Source: Streptomyces sp. NBC_01198 (GTDB lineage: Bacteria; Actinomycetota; Actinomycetes; Streptomycetales; Streptomycetaceae). From it: a DNA stretch of 64,000 bases. The notes beneath the pieces are model-generated. The model had not been told where the DNA came from, ran no database searches, and was given only the letters and a program-made list of their open reading frames with translations. The stretch is taken from NCBI RefSeq assembly GCF_036010485.1, contig NZ_CP108568.1, positions 4,471,001 through 4,535,000 of the forward strand. The letters run 5' to 3'. A program made the translations under genes and the position numbers. Positions 53,601-62,867 of this stretch are shown in pieces (the stretch's first letter is position 1; each line of letters opens with the position of its first letter).

Positions 53601-56600
53601 CCTCGACCTTGCCGCGCAGGTCGTGCGTGGCGAACGCGATGAGATCGTTGCGCGCCTGGTCGCTGACGCCGGTGGGGAAGAGGTCGAGGAAGCCCTTGAC
53701 GAGTTCCTCGCCCCGGGTGAGGGCCACCTCGACCAGGTCGGTGAGGTAGCCCGACGGCCCGAACAACCGCGGCGCCTTGCGCGGCATGGCACGCAGCGCG
53801 ACGCCGTCGGCACGTATCAGCCGTCCGGCCGCGGCAAGGTCCAGCAGGTGCGCCAGATACTGGCGGCGCAGGATCTCGACGGCCGAGAGGTAGCAGCCCG
53901 GCGGCACGATGGTGCCCGCGATCAACTCCTTCGGTCGTTCCAGGAAGTACAGGTCGCGGCGCCGGCGGTCCGGGATCGTCAGCAGGAACGCGTTGCCGGT
54001 GCGGCGACCGGCCCGCCCCACCTGCTGGGCGTAGGAGGCGGGGCGTCGGGGTAGCGCGGCGAGCACCACGGCGGCCAGGTCACCGATGTCGATGCCCATC
54101 TCCAGCGTGGGTGTGCAGGACAGCACGTTGGGGTCCTTGAAGCCTTCGCGCTGCTTGAAGGCGTTCTCCACCTTCTCGCGCTGCGGGCGGGTGAGCATGC
54201 CGGTGTGTTCGGCGGTGACCACCTGGTACGTGCCTGCCCTGCGGTACAGGCTCCGGTAGTAGTCACGGGTGTAGTCGCGGTCGCGGTGGTGGACGCCCAG
54301 CCCTTCGGGGCGGTCACCGGCCACCAGTCGGCCCCTGCGGCAGCGGTAGGAGGGGCAGGGCTGGTCGTGCCACTGATCCAGTAGGGATGGGTGGACGGTC
54401 TGCTCCCAGAAGCAGACCGGACAGCGCACGTACGCGTGCCGCACGTGCTGGTCGTCCAGCAACCAGGCTTCGACGTTGCCGGGCTTGAGCCCGTAGACCC
54501 TCAGCGAGGTGTCGTTCGGGGTGCGCACCGACAGAAGGCCCAGCGCAGCCAGCTCGGGCAGCAGCGCGGACCAGAACTCCGGTGCCAGCTCGCGCGGCAG
54601 GCTCAGACAGCGCCCCGCCCACCGCTCGTACCAGGACAGCCGGCCGGTGGCGAAGTCGAACTCGCTGCCGTTCTTGGGCTGCCCGAGCAGGAACACTGGG
54701 GCCGCGACCCGCTTGGGGAACGCGCGCATCCCCCGGGCCCGCTTCCCCCAGATGAAGTACCGGCTCGTGCCGGCCTCGTCGATGTACTTGTCCAGCCAGT
54801 GGTGGGCGACCGCGCCACGGGTACGCAGCCGCTCCAGGAAGATCCGCACGAACGCCAAGTAGCGCGCGTCGTCCTGCGCCACCAGCGGCACCCGGTCGCC
54901 GACGCACTCCTCATGGATACGCCTGACCAGCGCGACGACTGCCGCCGGGTCCTCAATACGCACCTGTGCGGCGGCTGTTCGGGTCAGTTCCAGGGTCCGG
55001 CCGTTGCGGGAGCGGAAGCCGAACTCCATGAGCGTCTCGAAGGCCAGTCGCTGTCCGATCAACTGCCACACCCGCATGCTGCCGCCACGTCCCTTGCCGG
55101 ACAGCAGCTTGTCGACGCCTTTGTAGACGTGGAGGTCCGGAGGGACCACCGCCGCGAGGGTGTCCTTGTCCGTGGTGGCCTCGACCACGTCGGCGATCAG
55201 GTCGTTGAGCGCCTTCGGCTGCTGGTTCGTGAGGTGCTTGGCCAGCAGCGCGCGCAGGGAGAACGTGTAGGAGCGGTTGGCGACGAACCCGGCTCGGTGC
55301 GCGGCATCCTGCACCGAGTCGTTGAACATCAGCGTCTTGTCCTCGTGCAGCTCCTTGTCCAGCTCCCCGCCGGTGAAGAGCTGCGTGATCGACGCCGCGG
55401 CCATCGCCGCCGAGCCGGTACCGAGGTAGCGGATCGCGTTGCGCTCCCCACACGCCGGACACCAGTCCTCCTTGGCCGCGGTGTTCGCCACCGTGCCGCC
55501 GAAGTGCACCAGTACGAACGCCGAGTCGCGGGCGGTCAGCCGCGGCTCCTTCGTCTCCTGGTCGTAGTCGTTGAGCGGGTCGGGCAGGCGGAGCCGCTTG
55601 CGCGCCCCGTCCAGCACCATCAGCACCCCGCCGGTGCCCTGCCCTCCTGCGGCGGCGGAGCCCGCCCGCCGTCCCGCGGCCGACATCAGCCCAGCGCCGG
55701 AGCCCTCCCGCGCCTCCTCGTCGGTCGCCGCGATCAGGTTCCGCACCCGGGCCTTGTCCTGCCCCAGGGAGGCCCGCCGGACCTTGAACGTGTCGAACTG
55801 CACGTCGTGGTCGTCGCTCTCCGGCGAGAACACCGCCCAGCCAGACCGCCCGCAGTCACGGCAGTAGACGGCCGGCAGGAAGAGGTTGGCGCTCTGCCCG
55901 GACGTCGCCGTCGTCACCGGCGCTGCGCGATCGCCGTCCACGGCACTCGCATCGGCCAGCCCGGCGACGTCCCAGCGGAACTCCGCCTTCGGCCACGGCA
56001 AGACTCCGCGCAGCAGCCGCGACACCGACCGCGCCCACTGATGCACCTCGACGTGCACGAACGGCCGAGGCTCCCCCGGCGGTGACTTCGGGTCCCGCGC
56101 ATACGACAGCAGCGCCACGAACCGGGCCAGCGCCTCGGCCGCCTTCTCGGGCTGCCGCGCCACGGCCTCCGCCCAGCCGGCCGCGCCCACCCGCCACATG
56201 ACGTCCAGTACCTCGGCGCTGTTCTTCACTTCGCCGTCCAGCGCCTCCATCACGGCACGCGTGAACAGGTGCTGTTTCAGGTTTCTTCCAAGTACGACGG
56301 GATCGGCGTCGCGTACTCCTGTTACGGCCTCGATGAGGTCGAGCAGGGCCTCATCGCCGGACGCGGGGTCGGGCAGCGCCAGCAGCTCGTCGGGGTTAGG
56401 CAGCCGCTGCATCTGCACGTCGAGGCGAGGGATGAACTCCTCCACCGACATCCGGTTCTCCCCGACGACGGACTCCCGGGTGAACTCGGTGCCGAAGACG
56501 TCGGTCGCCACCTCCAGCAGGCGTGCCACGCCGTCCTCGTCCGTCCCGGACGCGAGCGTGGCCGAGGTGGCGACCGGGCAGATGCTCCCCAGAGGGCGGC

Positions 56601-57366
56601 CCTTCTCGGACGCGCCGACCGCGGACGCGAGACGACGCAGCAGCATCGCCACGTCCGTGCCCTGCGCCCCGTCGTAGGTGTGGAACTCATCCACCACGAC
56701 GTACCGGATGTCCGCCTCCCGCCACAGCGGGGCGTCCTCCTCACGCTGGAGGAGCAGGTCGAGCATCTTGTAGTTGGTGATCAGGATGTCCGGCGGCGAC
56801 AACTGCATGTCGGCACGCCGAGTCCGCACCTTCTCGTACTGCGTGGCCGCCCTGTCCCCGATGTACAAGCCCGCCCGCAGCTTGCCCAGGTCGCCGTTCT
56901 GCGTAAGCAGTTCGTTGATGCGCTGCGCTTGGTCGGTAGCGAGCGCGTTCATCGGATACAGGAACACCGCCTTGACGCCGGCCTTACCTGCGTCGCGCTC
57001 CCTGCGGCAGTGGTCGAGTACCGGGTAGAGGAAGGCTTCCGTCTTGCCCGAGCCCGTGCCCGTGGTGACGAGGGTCGGCTGCGGGATGTGCCCGTTCGCG
57101 GACGTCAGCCGGGCGAAGGCGGCGGCCTGATGCACGTAGGGTACGAACCCCTCGCGCTGCCAGTCCAGATGCTCGCGCCAGCCGACATCGGCTGTGGTGA
57201 AAGGCGTCCGGATACGCAGGTACGGCCCACGGAACATCCCCGCCGTCTCATCCCCGAGGAACCGGTGCAGCGCCTCACGCGCACCCTCGTCGCTGAGCGC
57301 ATAGGTCGTTGACAGGTACTGCAGCAGGCTTTCCTTGAGCCCTCGCGCCTGGAGCGTCGGCCTCAC
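50632..57366 (-). CDS. Giant DEAD/DEAH helicase with DUF1998 region (DrmA-DrmB/DruE-like)
   Basis: The 2244-residue product has an SF2 helicase core: Q-like entry in VPYVHQAAAF, P-loop TGTGSGKT at 102-109, DEFH at 226-229, SAT-type motif III, and the motif VI QQVGRAGR near 1112. A DUF1998 region lies at about 1590-1720 (LVLFDSLPGGTGYLDRL, CPCAEEQRRACHRCLHR), preceded by Cys-rich zinc ribbons (CPGCGYV, CPRCKTTH). After it comes a nuclease-like segment at 1750-1875 (VYLEGFRFHASREHNRIADD) that may be inactive. In DISARM, DrmA (helicase) and DrmB (DUF1998) are separate adjacent proteins, so this looks like a fusion; DruE of Druantia is the other known giant helicase with DUF1998. It begins with a GTG overlapping the upstream stop (GTGA). 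Confidence 0.8.
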   Translation of the reverse strand: MRPTLQARGLKESLLQYLSTTYALSDEGAREALHRFLGDETAGMFRGPYLRIRTPFTTADVGWREHLDWQREGFVPYVHQAAAFARLTSANGHIPQPTLVTTGTGSGKTEAFLYPVLDHCRRERDAGKAGVKAVFLYPMNALATDQAQRINELLTQNGDLGKLRAGLYIGDRAATQYEKVRTRRADMQLSPPDILITNYKMLDLLLQREEDAPLWREADIRYVVVDEFHTYDGAQGTDVAMLLRRLASAVGASEKGRPLGSICPVATSATLASGTDEDGVARLLEVATDVFGTEFTRESVVGENRMSVEEFIPRLDVQMQRLPNPDELLALPDPASGDEALLDLIEAVTGVRDADPVVLGRNLKQHLFTRAVMEALDGEVKNSAEVLDVMWRVGAAGWAEAVARQPEKAAEALARFVALLSYARDPKSPPGEPRPFVHVEVHQWARSVSRLLRGVLPWPKAEFRWDVAGLADASAVDGDRAAPVTTATSGQSANLFLPAVYCRDCGRSGWAVFSPESDDHDVQFDTFKVRRASLGQDKARVRNLIAATDEEAREGSGAGLMSAAGRRAGSAAAGGQGTGGVLMVLDGARKRLRLPDPLNDYDQETKEPRLTARDSAFVLVHFGGTVANTAAKEDWCPACGERNAIRYLGTGSAAMAAASITQLFTGGELDKELHEDKTLMFNDSVQDAAHRAGFVANRSYTFSLRALLAKHLTNQQPKALNDLIADVVEATTDKDTLAAVVPPDLHVYKGVDKLLSGKGRGGSMRVWQLIGQRLAFETLMEFGFRSRNGRTLELTRTAAAQVRIEDPAAVVALVRRIHEECVGDRVPLVAQDDARYLAFVRIFLERLRTRGAVAHHWLDKYIDEAGTSRYFIWGKRARGMRAFPKRVAAPVFLLGQPKNGSEFDFATGRLSWYERWAGRCLSLPRELAPEFWSALLPELAALGLLSVRTPNDTSLRVYGLKPGNVEAWLLDDQHVRHAYVRCPVCFWEQTVHPSLLDQWHDQPCPSYRCRRGRLVAGDRPEGLGVHHRDRDYTRDYYRSLYRRAGTYQVVTAEHTGMLTRPQREKVENAFKQREGFKDPNVLSCTPTLEMGIDIGDLAAVVLAALPRRPASYAQQVGRAGRRTGNAFLLTIPDRRRRDLYFLERPKELIAGTIVPPGCYLSAVEILRRQYLAHLLDLAAAGRLIRADGVALRAMPRKAPRLFGPSGYLTDLVEVALTRGEELVKGFLDLFPTGVSDQARNDLIAFATHDLRGKVEEAEREWFRDQHALRARIKDIDEAHDELHDSDPDQLRQKAELDAERRGVGRRLMNLGETAAQTALCDLGLLPNYALIDTTTVLAATLYGENEADPTKFDSDTYSYERPRRLALQELAPGNTFYVNGYKHEISGLEISTGGRQEWRTWRVCPGCGYVRTENAAEDRSPCPRCKTTHIADDGSCLFQIVEPATVTSRDKREDARIRDDKDDRDRRTYTVVDAVDIPLGDIEPGSWRHKHQTFGVDYCRRAMIRRINVGPVRYDAQARDDFAGNLVRLNPFHVCTACGAASADGRPVFDHDTDQVDSLAARSGLLKHHRPWCPLRRGKKTEAREEPVLLAHQLQTEALRVLIPAATADVDSKVHSFRAALRLGVDLHFGGDPQHLSTTVASMPDNDSGERRWFLVLFDSLPGGTGYLDRLTNPDTFRDTLTAAYEMLKGCPCAEEQRRACHRCLHRYTPEPFQDVVSRQAALTMLESLLFTKDGGDGWETSEVEHTGLVGLDAQVESDLEARFLAALRGWVKVTDDASLDEDGHASGHLRFADTTGVTHWRLTAQQQLKGTVSDFTFTRVDGPAQSVKVYLEGFRFHASREHNRIADDAAKRTRLRADGATVFQITWADIDLFEKNPTRSKPVWPPYKGIAQEGAKSAYEQYGGQRAHFAGAVFANPIDTLIAFLRDPDPETWTRRARALVTGLTAQPGTAPVAATGRRSELVAALRGQLAAFSTAPRRDEPVTLDAASIGPVHVFRTHDEAGLPTVFTLDAADPENLKWTAITVLDDSDAALDTEEHKERWRSWLYWTNLTQFLSQAGGDGVQLAASKAADFEVEILAVCGGLGELDSLVGAPAPAGVGVPAAVVKPVDPDPARLSTVEAVLVRALRDTAWDEDILEILRDDPDESPALLRLAETLADLGKQAPVFGYELGDSRWQADFAWHTNGIKIAVVSAHEGADDVEAGRRDDAFTKDAWTVRTAAEWLAHLDELLEQLPDTEEGTLR

Positions 57367-60300
57367 GGTTGCTCCACTTCCCGTGCCGGCGGCGCCCACG
57401 TACCGGCGGCAACCGCCGCGTCCAGGCGCTCCTTGAAGTGGACGTGCGCCTCGCGCATCTCAAGCTCGCGCTTGGCCTGGTAGAACGGGGCGCGGTAGCC
57501 AACCGGGACGGGCAAGCCCTCCGTGTCCCGGCCCTGCTCCACGGCCATCCGGTAGGGCTCGAAGTCCTTCCAGGAGTCCTTGCTCTGCCGCTGGCCGATG
57601 GTGCGGGCATTCCCGGCGATCTTCCACCCGTCAGCGTCGAACCACGTCACGGCCTCGTACTTCTGGAGCACGGGAAACCGTCCCTTGTAAGCGGCGATCA
57701 GCGCGTCCGCGTCCATGCCGAGCCACACAGCAACGAGAGCGTCGATCTCGACGAGGGCGGAACGACGTGCACGCTCGGTCCGGAGGGGCGTCTCTCGCTG
57801 CCAGCCCGGGGTGACGTCGTTGAGCGGCTGGAGGTCGGGCCAGTCGCGCGCCCAGGGTTCGTCAGTCTGCCAGGCGGGCTCGTAGAGCTCCGCCCAGAGG
57901 TCGGAGTAGGCGGTGGTCAAGCAGTTGAGGCGGAGGGTACGGAGGAGGAGGGCGGAGGCCAGGGGGTGGTCGGGGGTGGGGGCGGGCATAGCTTTGACGC
58001 CGGCGTTACGCAGGTGTCCTCTTCCAGTCGCCCGCAAGAAGTAGTCCATCGGCAAGGATGCCCAAAACCCTCCCACCAGGGCGGTGGCAGCAAGTGACGG
58101 CATAGCAAGGCTATGGACGTTGTCAACATGTGCCATGCCCCGAGGGACCATGGCTGCGTACAAGGCCCGTTCGGTGTTTGGTGCGATCATGGAACGCCAC
58201 GCCAGCCGGGGGAAAACCGCGAAGCGCCGCCGAGCCCGCTCCGTCAGTGCGGCATCGATCTGCTCCGAAGTCACCTCTTCCTCGGGAATGAGCCGCGCGC
58301 GAGCGACCTGCCGACGGGCGCGGCCCAACGCCTTCTCACTCGCTCGCAGACGGGCGAGTGCCTGGTAATCGACCCATCGGTCCTGGGCGGCCAGGTACTG
58401 GAGGTTCCTGCCTCGGGCCCGCACGTACTCGGTGTCGGGCACAAAATCCGGGGCCAAGGTAACGAGATCCGCGCCATAAGGGTCATTGCTGTTCGCGTCA
58501 TGCCGTTTGAACACCGGCGTGGCAACACTGATCTGGGTTCCCTTAACGATCACCTGGCGCCACCGGTCCGGCTGGTACTCCTCACCCGTCCTGGTATCGG
58601 GCCGGTTGTAGTCGATCAGTTTATCCTTCTTGGCTCCGCTCTCGTGGTAACCCGGCGTGATCTGTGGCCCCATGGCCCCCAACCGCACCGGGTAGTCCGC
58701 CAAGGCTTCGATCGCCACGGCCTCAGCCGTGCTCACCGGAAACAGCAAGCGCGCCTGCTCGACCGGCTGGTCGGTCTCATCCAGCAGCCGTTGCCACACC
58801 TCAAGCTGACGGGCGTCCACCCGTACCACGCGGGCCCGATGCGCCCGTTCGTCAAACTCACCGTTCCGATACCGGACCCCCGGAATCTCACCGGAGCCGT
58901 CGTGCTTCGACGAGTTTCGCAACGCGTCCGCGGAAACCAGCCAGGAGAGGTGATCGAAGCCGATCCCCCGGGGCCGCCCGTAGACGTGCACACCGAAGTG
59001 GGCGGTATCCCCGACCGGTCGTGGGAAGAAGCGCTGCCCCGAGTTTACGAAGTCCCCATGGATCCGGAGCCTCTGGTACGCCGCCTCCCGAATCGCCCCT
59101 TCCTTGTCTCCGGTGAAGTGCGTGTCCGGATGCACCATCCCCGCTGTCCCGTCCGCTGACGTGTGCGCCCATACCTGGGACATGAACGCCCGATACAAGT
59201 CCGGCTGCGTCCCCGCCAGCAGCGGGTACACCTGTGGCGACCCGAACACCGCAACCTGCGCGCTGGTGCTGGTGAGCTCCCCCAGCACGTACCGCCGCGC
59301 CTCGCTCTTCCCCAGCACCTCCCGGCGCCTTCGATCCCTGTCCGCCGTCGACGCCTTCGCCTCCAGCTCGAACCACGGCTCATGCTCGGCCAGCAGCGCG
59401 GACTCGTCCCACCGGGGCCGCACCCACGGCGGATTCCCGACCTGGAGGTCAAAGCCTCCTCTCCGGGCAAACACGAGTGCGAACTCCAGCTCCCAGTGCA
59501 GGAAGCCCTGCTCGTCGGCAACGTCCCGTACCGTCCGCAACCAGGGGAAGCGGTCCTCCGGGTTGCCGGCGTCCATGCCCATGAAGCCGGGCAGGGCCTC
59601 TTCCCACGCCTTGAGGTCGCCGAGGCTCTGGAAGCCGTCGATGAGAGTGTTGCCGTCGGGTAGGTCGGCTGTGCCGAGCATGGCCTCAACGAACTCCAGC
59701 CAATCGTCCAGGTCCCGGAGGGGCACGGACGCTCGCCGTCCCGGCGCCTTCGGCTTTGCCGGGCCTGCTTTCACCTGCTTCGGAAGGATCTCCTTCACCT
59801 CGACAACCTCGTCGCGGAGATCGTCGAAGGAGGTCTGCTCGGGCCCCATGGCGAACAGAGCCGACACCTCGACGTACCGCGGGCTCGCGGGAGCCGACGT
59901 TTCCGGGGCCTCCACGGCCGGGGCCGCGGCCTCGTCCGACTCCCTCATCGGCGGGACGGTGCCCAGCAGTTCGCCGAGACCGTCCACGTCGCCGGCCTCG
60001 ATCGGCGCGGCGTACTCCGCGTCCGTCCCGTCGAGTTGCGCAGCCTTCTCCACAGGCCAGAACCACAGCGCGCACCAGGCGTCCATGACCTTCTTCAGCC
60101 GCCAGTACGGGGTGTCGACGGCATTGAAGAGGTCTTCCAGGACCTTCTCCTTGGGCACCGCCTGCCGGGGGCGCTGGAGGAAGGCGTACTCGGGGTCGTC
60201 GGGGTCGGCCCGCCAGACGTCGATGTGTCGGGCGATTTCTTTCTCGGAGAGCTCCATGCGCTTGACGACGGCTGCCCACAGGAACTCGGCTCGCCGGGCG

Positions 60301-62867
60301 GCGTCCCGCAGTCGCGTGTACTGCGACGTCGCTTCCGTCTTCGGCTTCCTGGTGCGCGGGTTGAGGGCGACCGTGCCGTCCTTGTTGAGGTGGGCGGTGC
60401 TGCGCTTGGGCCGCTTGAGGATGCCCTTCTTCCAGGCGGCGAGCCGCGCCACATCCTCCGGCGCGAGCTCCCGTGCTTCCTTCGAGCCAGCGACCGCGGC
60501 CCAACCGGGGCTCGGCAGCAGGAACTGGTGAACCGCTCCCTCGGGAAGCAGTTGCGGCTCACCGTCCTTCAGGAAGGGCAGCGATGTCGGGGCCAGGGCG
60601 TCCTTCGCCTTGAGCCACGCCTTGTCCGCGCTCGCGACGTCGTCACCCGCGAAGACCGCGCGGCGGGCGCCGATGAGGGAGTTGCCGCGACGCAGGTGCA
60701 GGCCGAACCAGGGGGCGCGCATGCCGGGGTGCATGGTGTTGAGCCAGAGGGACACCTCGGCCAGTTCGACGCCGGTGGGGTTGAGGTCGACCCCGTAGGC
60801 GTTGTGCAAGGCGACGTACGCCTTGACCTTCTGCTTCTCGGTGATGGCGGTGTCGGCCGGGATGCTGATGCCGAGTTCTTCCTGCCGGCGGCGCAGGTAT
60901 TCGTCGGCGACCTGGTTGATGGCCTCGTTGAGGAAGGCGCCTGAGCCGAGCGCGGGCTCACAGATCTTGAACTTCAGCAGTTCCGAGGCCCGGGTCTTGA
61001 TGATGTTCTTGTGCTCGTCCCGCTCCTGGTCGAGGCGGTGTTCGAGGGCGAGTTCGACGGTGACCTTGGTCAGTGACTCGGGGGTGTAGTACGAGGCGGA
61101 GGTCTCGCGGTCGCGGCCGGCGAGCCGGTACACGAAGGAGCCCTTGGGGTATCTCTTCACGCCGCGCAGGCCCTTGCGGGCGTCGTCCTCGCCGTAGTGG
61201 ACCAGAGTGCTGTCCGGGTATTGGTCCTGTTTGCGGGACGGGACGAGCCACGAGCCCTGTTCCGGATCTCCGCCGCGGGCCACCTCGCACAGTTCCTCGT
61301 CGGCGATGATGCCGGTGTAGGACATCAGGCCCTCGTAGACCGCGCCCAGCTGGTTGATGCCGAGGTTTCGGTAGGAGATGAAGCCGCCGCGCTCTCCGCG
61401 CTTGCCCTTCTTCATGGTGAGAAGCCGCAGTACCTCGTGTAGGGCTTCGTTGCGCAGGCGCAGGTCGAGCCAGCGGGGGTCGTCGTCCTCGTCGCTGCGG
61501 GGGTCGAGGACGCCCCGGCCGATGAGGCGGATGGCGCTGGGTTCGAAGAGTGCACTGCTCAGGGGCTCGAAGCGCAGGCCCCGGTCCTCGGTGCGGCGGG
61601 CGGCCTTGGCCCTGCGGGTCTCCTCGTCGTCGCCCGGCTGGTCGTCGTCGGGCTCGCTGCCGTACTCGCGGTGGCCGTAGTTGACCTTGTTGAACAGGAC
61701 GTCGAGGGACTCGTAGAGGTGGAAGCCGCTGCGTGCCTCCTCTTCGACGAGTTCCTCGTCGCGCTCCACGAGTTCCCGCAGCCGGGTCATGGAGTAGCCG
61801 GCCTCGTAGGAGCCATCGTCGGCGGGAAGAATGCCGAGTTCGGGCCGGGCCTCGGCATACAGCAAGAACAGGATGCGGTAGAGGTAGCGGAGGGCTTCGC
61901 GAGTGAGTTCCCGGGCAAAGGGGATCTTGGGGTCTTCGATGGCGGCCGGGGTGACGTCGCTTCCCGCTTCGGCCATCCGGCGCAGGACTCCATTGGCGAT
62001 GATCTCGACGGAGCGCTGCAGTCCGTAGCGCAGTTCGGTGGACACGCCGGCCGCGTTGGCGCCGGAGGACTTCAGGAGGGCATCGATCCCCCGGCTCTGG
62101 TCGTTCTCGCCGGGTCGGAGCATGTCCAGGCTGAACAGCGCTGCGATGGTGGCGAGTTCGCCGTGCTGGGTGCCGTCGTTGCGTTCGAGGGCGGCGTCGA
62201 GGTTGACGGCGATGTAGCGGCCTTCGCTCCACGCCTGGCGGTCGGCGAGGACGAGCACGCCGCCGCACAGCAGCAGGACGAAGCGGGGGTGCGGCCCGCC
62301 CGCTTCTCCGATCTCGCTCTGGAAGAGCCAGGAGGCCAGGGCGGCTCCGGTGTCGTACGACTCGCCGGCGGCTGCGCGGAAGGGCGCGAGCAGCCGTCCC
62401 GCGCCGTCGGCGTTGAGCGCGCTGTCGTTGTCCGCGGTCCAGCCGCAGTCGAGGGCGATGATGCCGTGGCCGTGGTGGGCGATGGGCACGGTGTGGTCGC
62501 GCCCAGCGCGGTGCACGGTGAGCTCGGTCGGCGCGGGGTCGTAGCCGAGCGCGCGCAGGACCGTCTGGTGCCACTCGGCGAGCCGCTTCGTCCACTCGGG
62601 GTCGTTGTATGTGTGGAGGCGGGCTTCATCCTCGGCGTCGGCCAGGGCCGCCTGGGCGAAGTAGCCGCGCACTTCCTCGGCGAGGTAGGGCGTGCGCAGG
62701 GTGCGTACCAGCTCGCGCGGTGTCCTGCGCGGGTCGTTCTCGTCCGTCTCGCGCACTGTCCAGCGCGTGAACAGACCCTTCTTGAGGTCGGTGCCGAGCT
62801 GTTCGGCGAAGTAGTGCGCGGACAGGTACTCGCCGCGGTTGGTGAAGGAGTCGAACTCGGTGCTCAT
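57363..62867 (-). CDS. Eco57I-class DNA methyltransferase, 1834 residues (DrmMI-like)
   Basis: The product is an N6-adenine class methyltransferase much larger than usual. Residues 1-550 are unique, with a helical FARELTREALRYLYRILFLL segment. Motif I, CEPALGSGAFL, lies near residue 635, preceded by SASYYTPESLTK. Motif IV, NPPWVRP, is far downstream near 1144, so the roughly 500 residues between them are an insertion. The C-terminal half has target-recognition-like sequence. DISARM class 1 and BREX type I modification enzymes (DrmMI, PglX) are of this type; the neighbours favour the DISARM relation. It would mark host DNA so that only foreign DNA is attacked. The ATG overlaps the upstream stop (ATGA), with GGAGG 9 bases upstream. 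Confidence 0.8.
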   Translation of the reverse strand: MSTEFDSFTNRGEYLSAHYFAEQLGTDLKKGLFTRWTVRETDENDPRRTPRELVRTLRTPYLAEEVRGYFAQAALADAEDEARLHTYNDPEWTKRLAEWHQTVLRALGYDPAPTELTVHRAGRDHTVPIAHHGHGIIALDCGWTADNDSALNADGAGRLLAPFRAAAGESYDTGAALASWLFQSEIGEAGGPHPRFVLLLCGGVLVLADRQAWSEGRYIAVNLDAALERNDGTQHGELATIAALFSLDMLRPGENDQSRGIDALLKSSGANAAGVSTELRYGLQRSVEIIANGVLRRMAEAGSDVTPAAIEDPKIPFARELTREALRYLYRILFLLYAEARPELGILPADDGSYEAGYSMTRLRELVERDEELVEEEARSGFHLYESLDVLFNKVNYGHREYGSEPDDDQPGDDEETRRAKAARRTEDRGLRFEPLSSALFEPSAIRLIGRGVLDPRSDEDDDPRWLDLRLRNEALHEVLRLLTMKKGKRGERGGFISYRNLGINQLGAVYEGLMSYTGIIADEELCEVARGGDPEQGSWLVPSRKQDQYPDSTLVHYGEDDARKGLRGVKRYPKGSFVYRLAGRDRETSASYYTPESLTKVTVELALEHRLDQERDEHKNIIKTRASELLKFKICEPALGSGAFLNEAINQVADEYLRRRQEELGISIPADTAITEKQKVKAYVALHNAYGVDLNPTGVELAEVSLWLNTMHPGMRAPWFGLHLRRGNSLIGARRAVFAGDDVASADKAWLKAKDALAPTSLPFLKDGEPQLLPEGAVHQFLLPSPGWAAVAGSKEARELAPEDVARLAAWKKGILKRPKRSTAHLNKDGTVALNPRTRKPKTEATSQYTRLRDAARRAEFLWAAVVKRMELSEKEIARHIDVWRADPDDPEYAFLQRPRQAVPKEKVLEDLFNAVDTPYWRLKKVMDAWCALWFWPVEKAAQLDGTDAEYAAPIEAGDVDGLGELLGTVPPMRESDEAAAPAVEAPETSAPASPRYVEVSALFAMGPEQTSFDDLRDEVVEVKEILPKQVKAGPAKPKAPGRRASVPLRDLDDWLEFVEAMLGTADLPDGNTLIDGFQSLGDLKAWEEALPGFMGMDAGNPEDRFPWLRTVRDVADEQGFLHWELEFALVFARRGGFDLQVGNPPWVRPRWDESALLAEHEPWFELEAKASTADRDRRRREVLGKSEARRYVLGELTSTSAQVAVFGSPQVYPLLAGTQPDLYRAFMSQVWAHTSADGTAGMVHPDTHFTGDKEGAIREAAYQRLRIHGDFVNSGQRFFPRPVGDTAHFGVHVYGRPRGIGFDHLSWLVSADALRNSSKHDGSGEIPGVRYRNGEFDERAHRARVVRVDARQLEVWQRLLDETDQPVEQARLLFPVSTAEAVAIEALADYPVRLGAMGPQITPGYHESGAKKDKLIDYNRPDTRTGEEYQPDRWRQVIVKGTQISVATPVFKRHDANSNDPYGADLVTLAPDFVPDTEYVRARGRNLQYLAAQDRWVDYQALARLRASEKALGRARRQVARARLIPEEEVTSEQIDAALTERARRRFAVFPRLAWRSMIAPNTERALYAAMVPRGMAHVDNVHSLAMPSLAATALVGGFWASLPMDYFLRATGRGHLRNAGVKAMPAPTPDHPLASALLLRTLRLNCLTTAYSDLWAELYEPAWQTDEPWARDWPDLQPLNDVTPGWQRETPLRTERARRSALVEIDALVAVWLGMDADALIAAYKGRFPVLQKYEAVTWFDADGWKIAGNARTIGQRQSKDSWKDFEPYRMAVEQGRDTEGLPVPVGYRAPFYQAKRELEMREAHVHFKERLDAAVAAGTWAPPAREVEQP

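Noticed and set aside
54391..56085. 564-codon plus-strand open frame
   Set aside because: Antisense to the giant helicase, which carries Walker and DUF1998 motifs.
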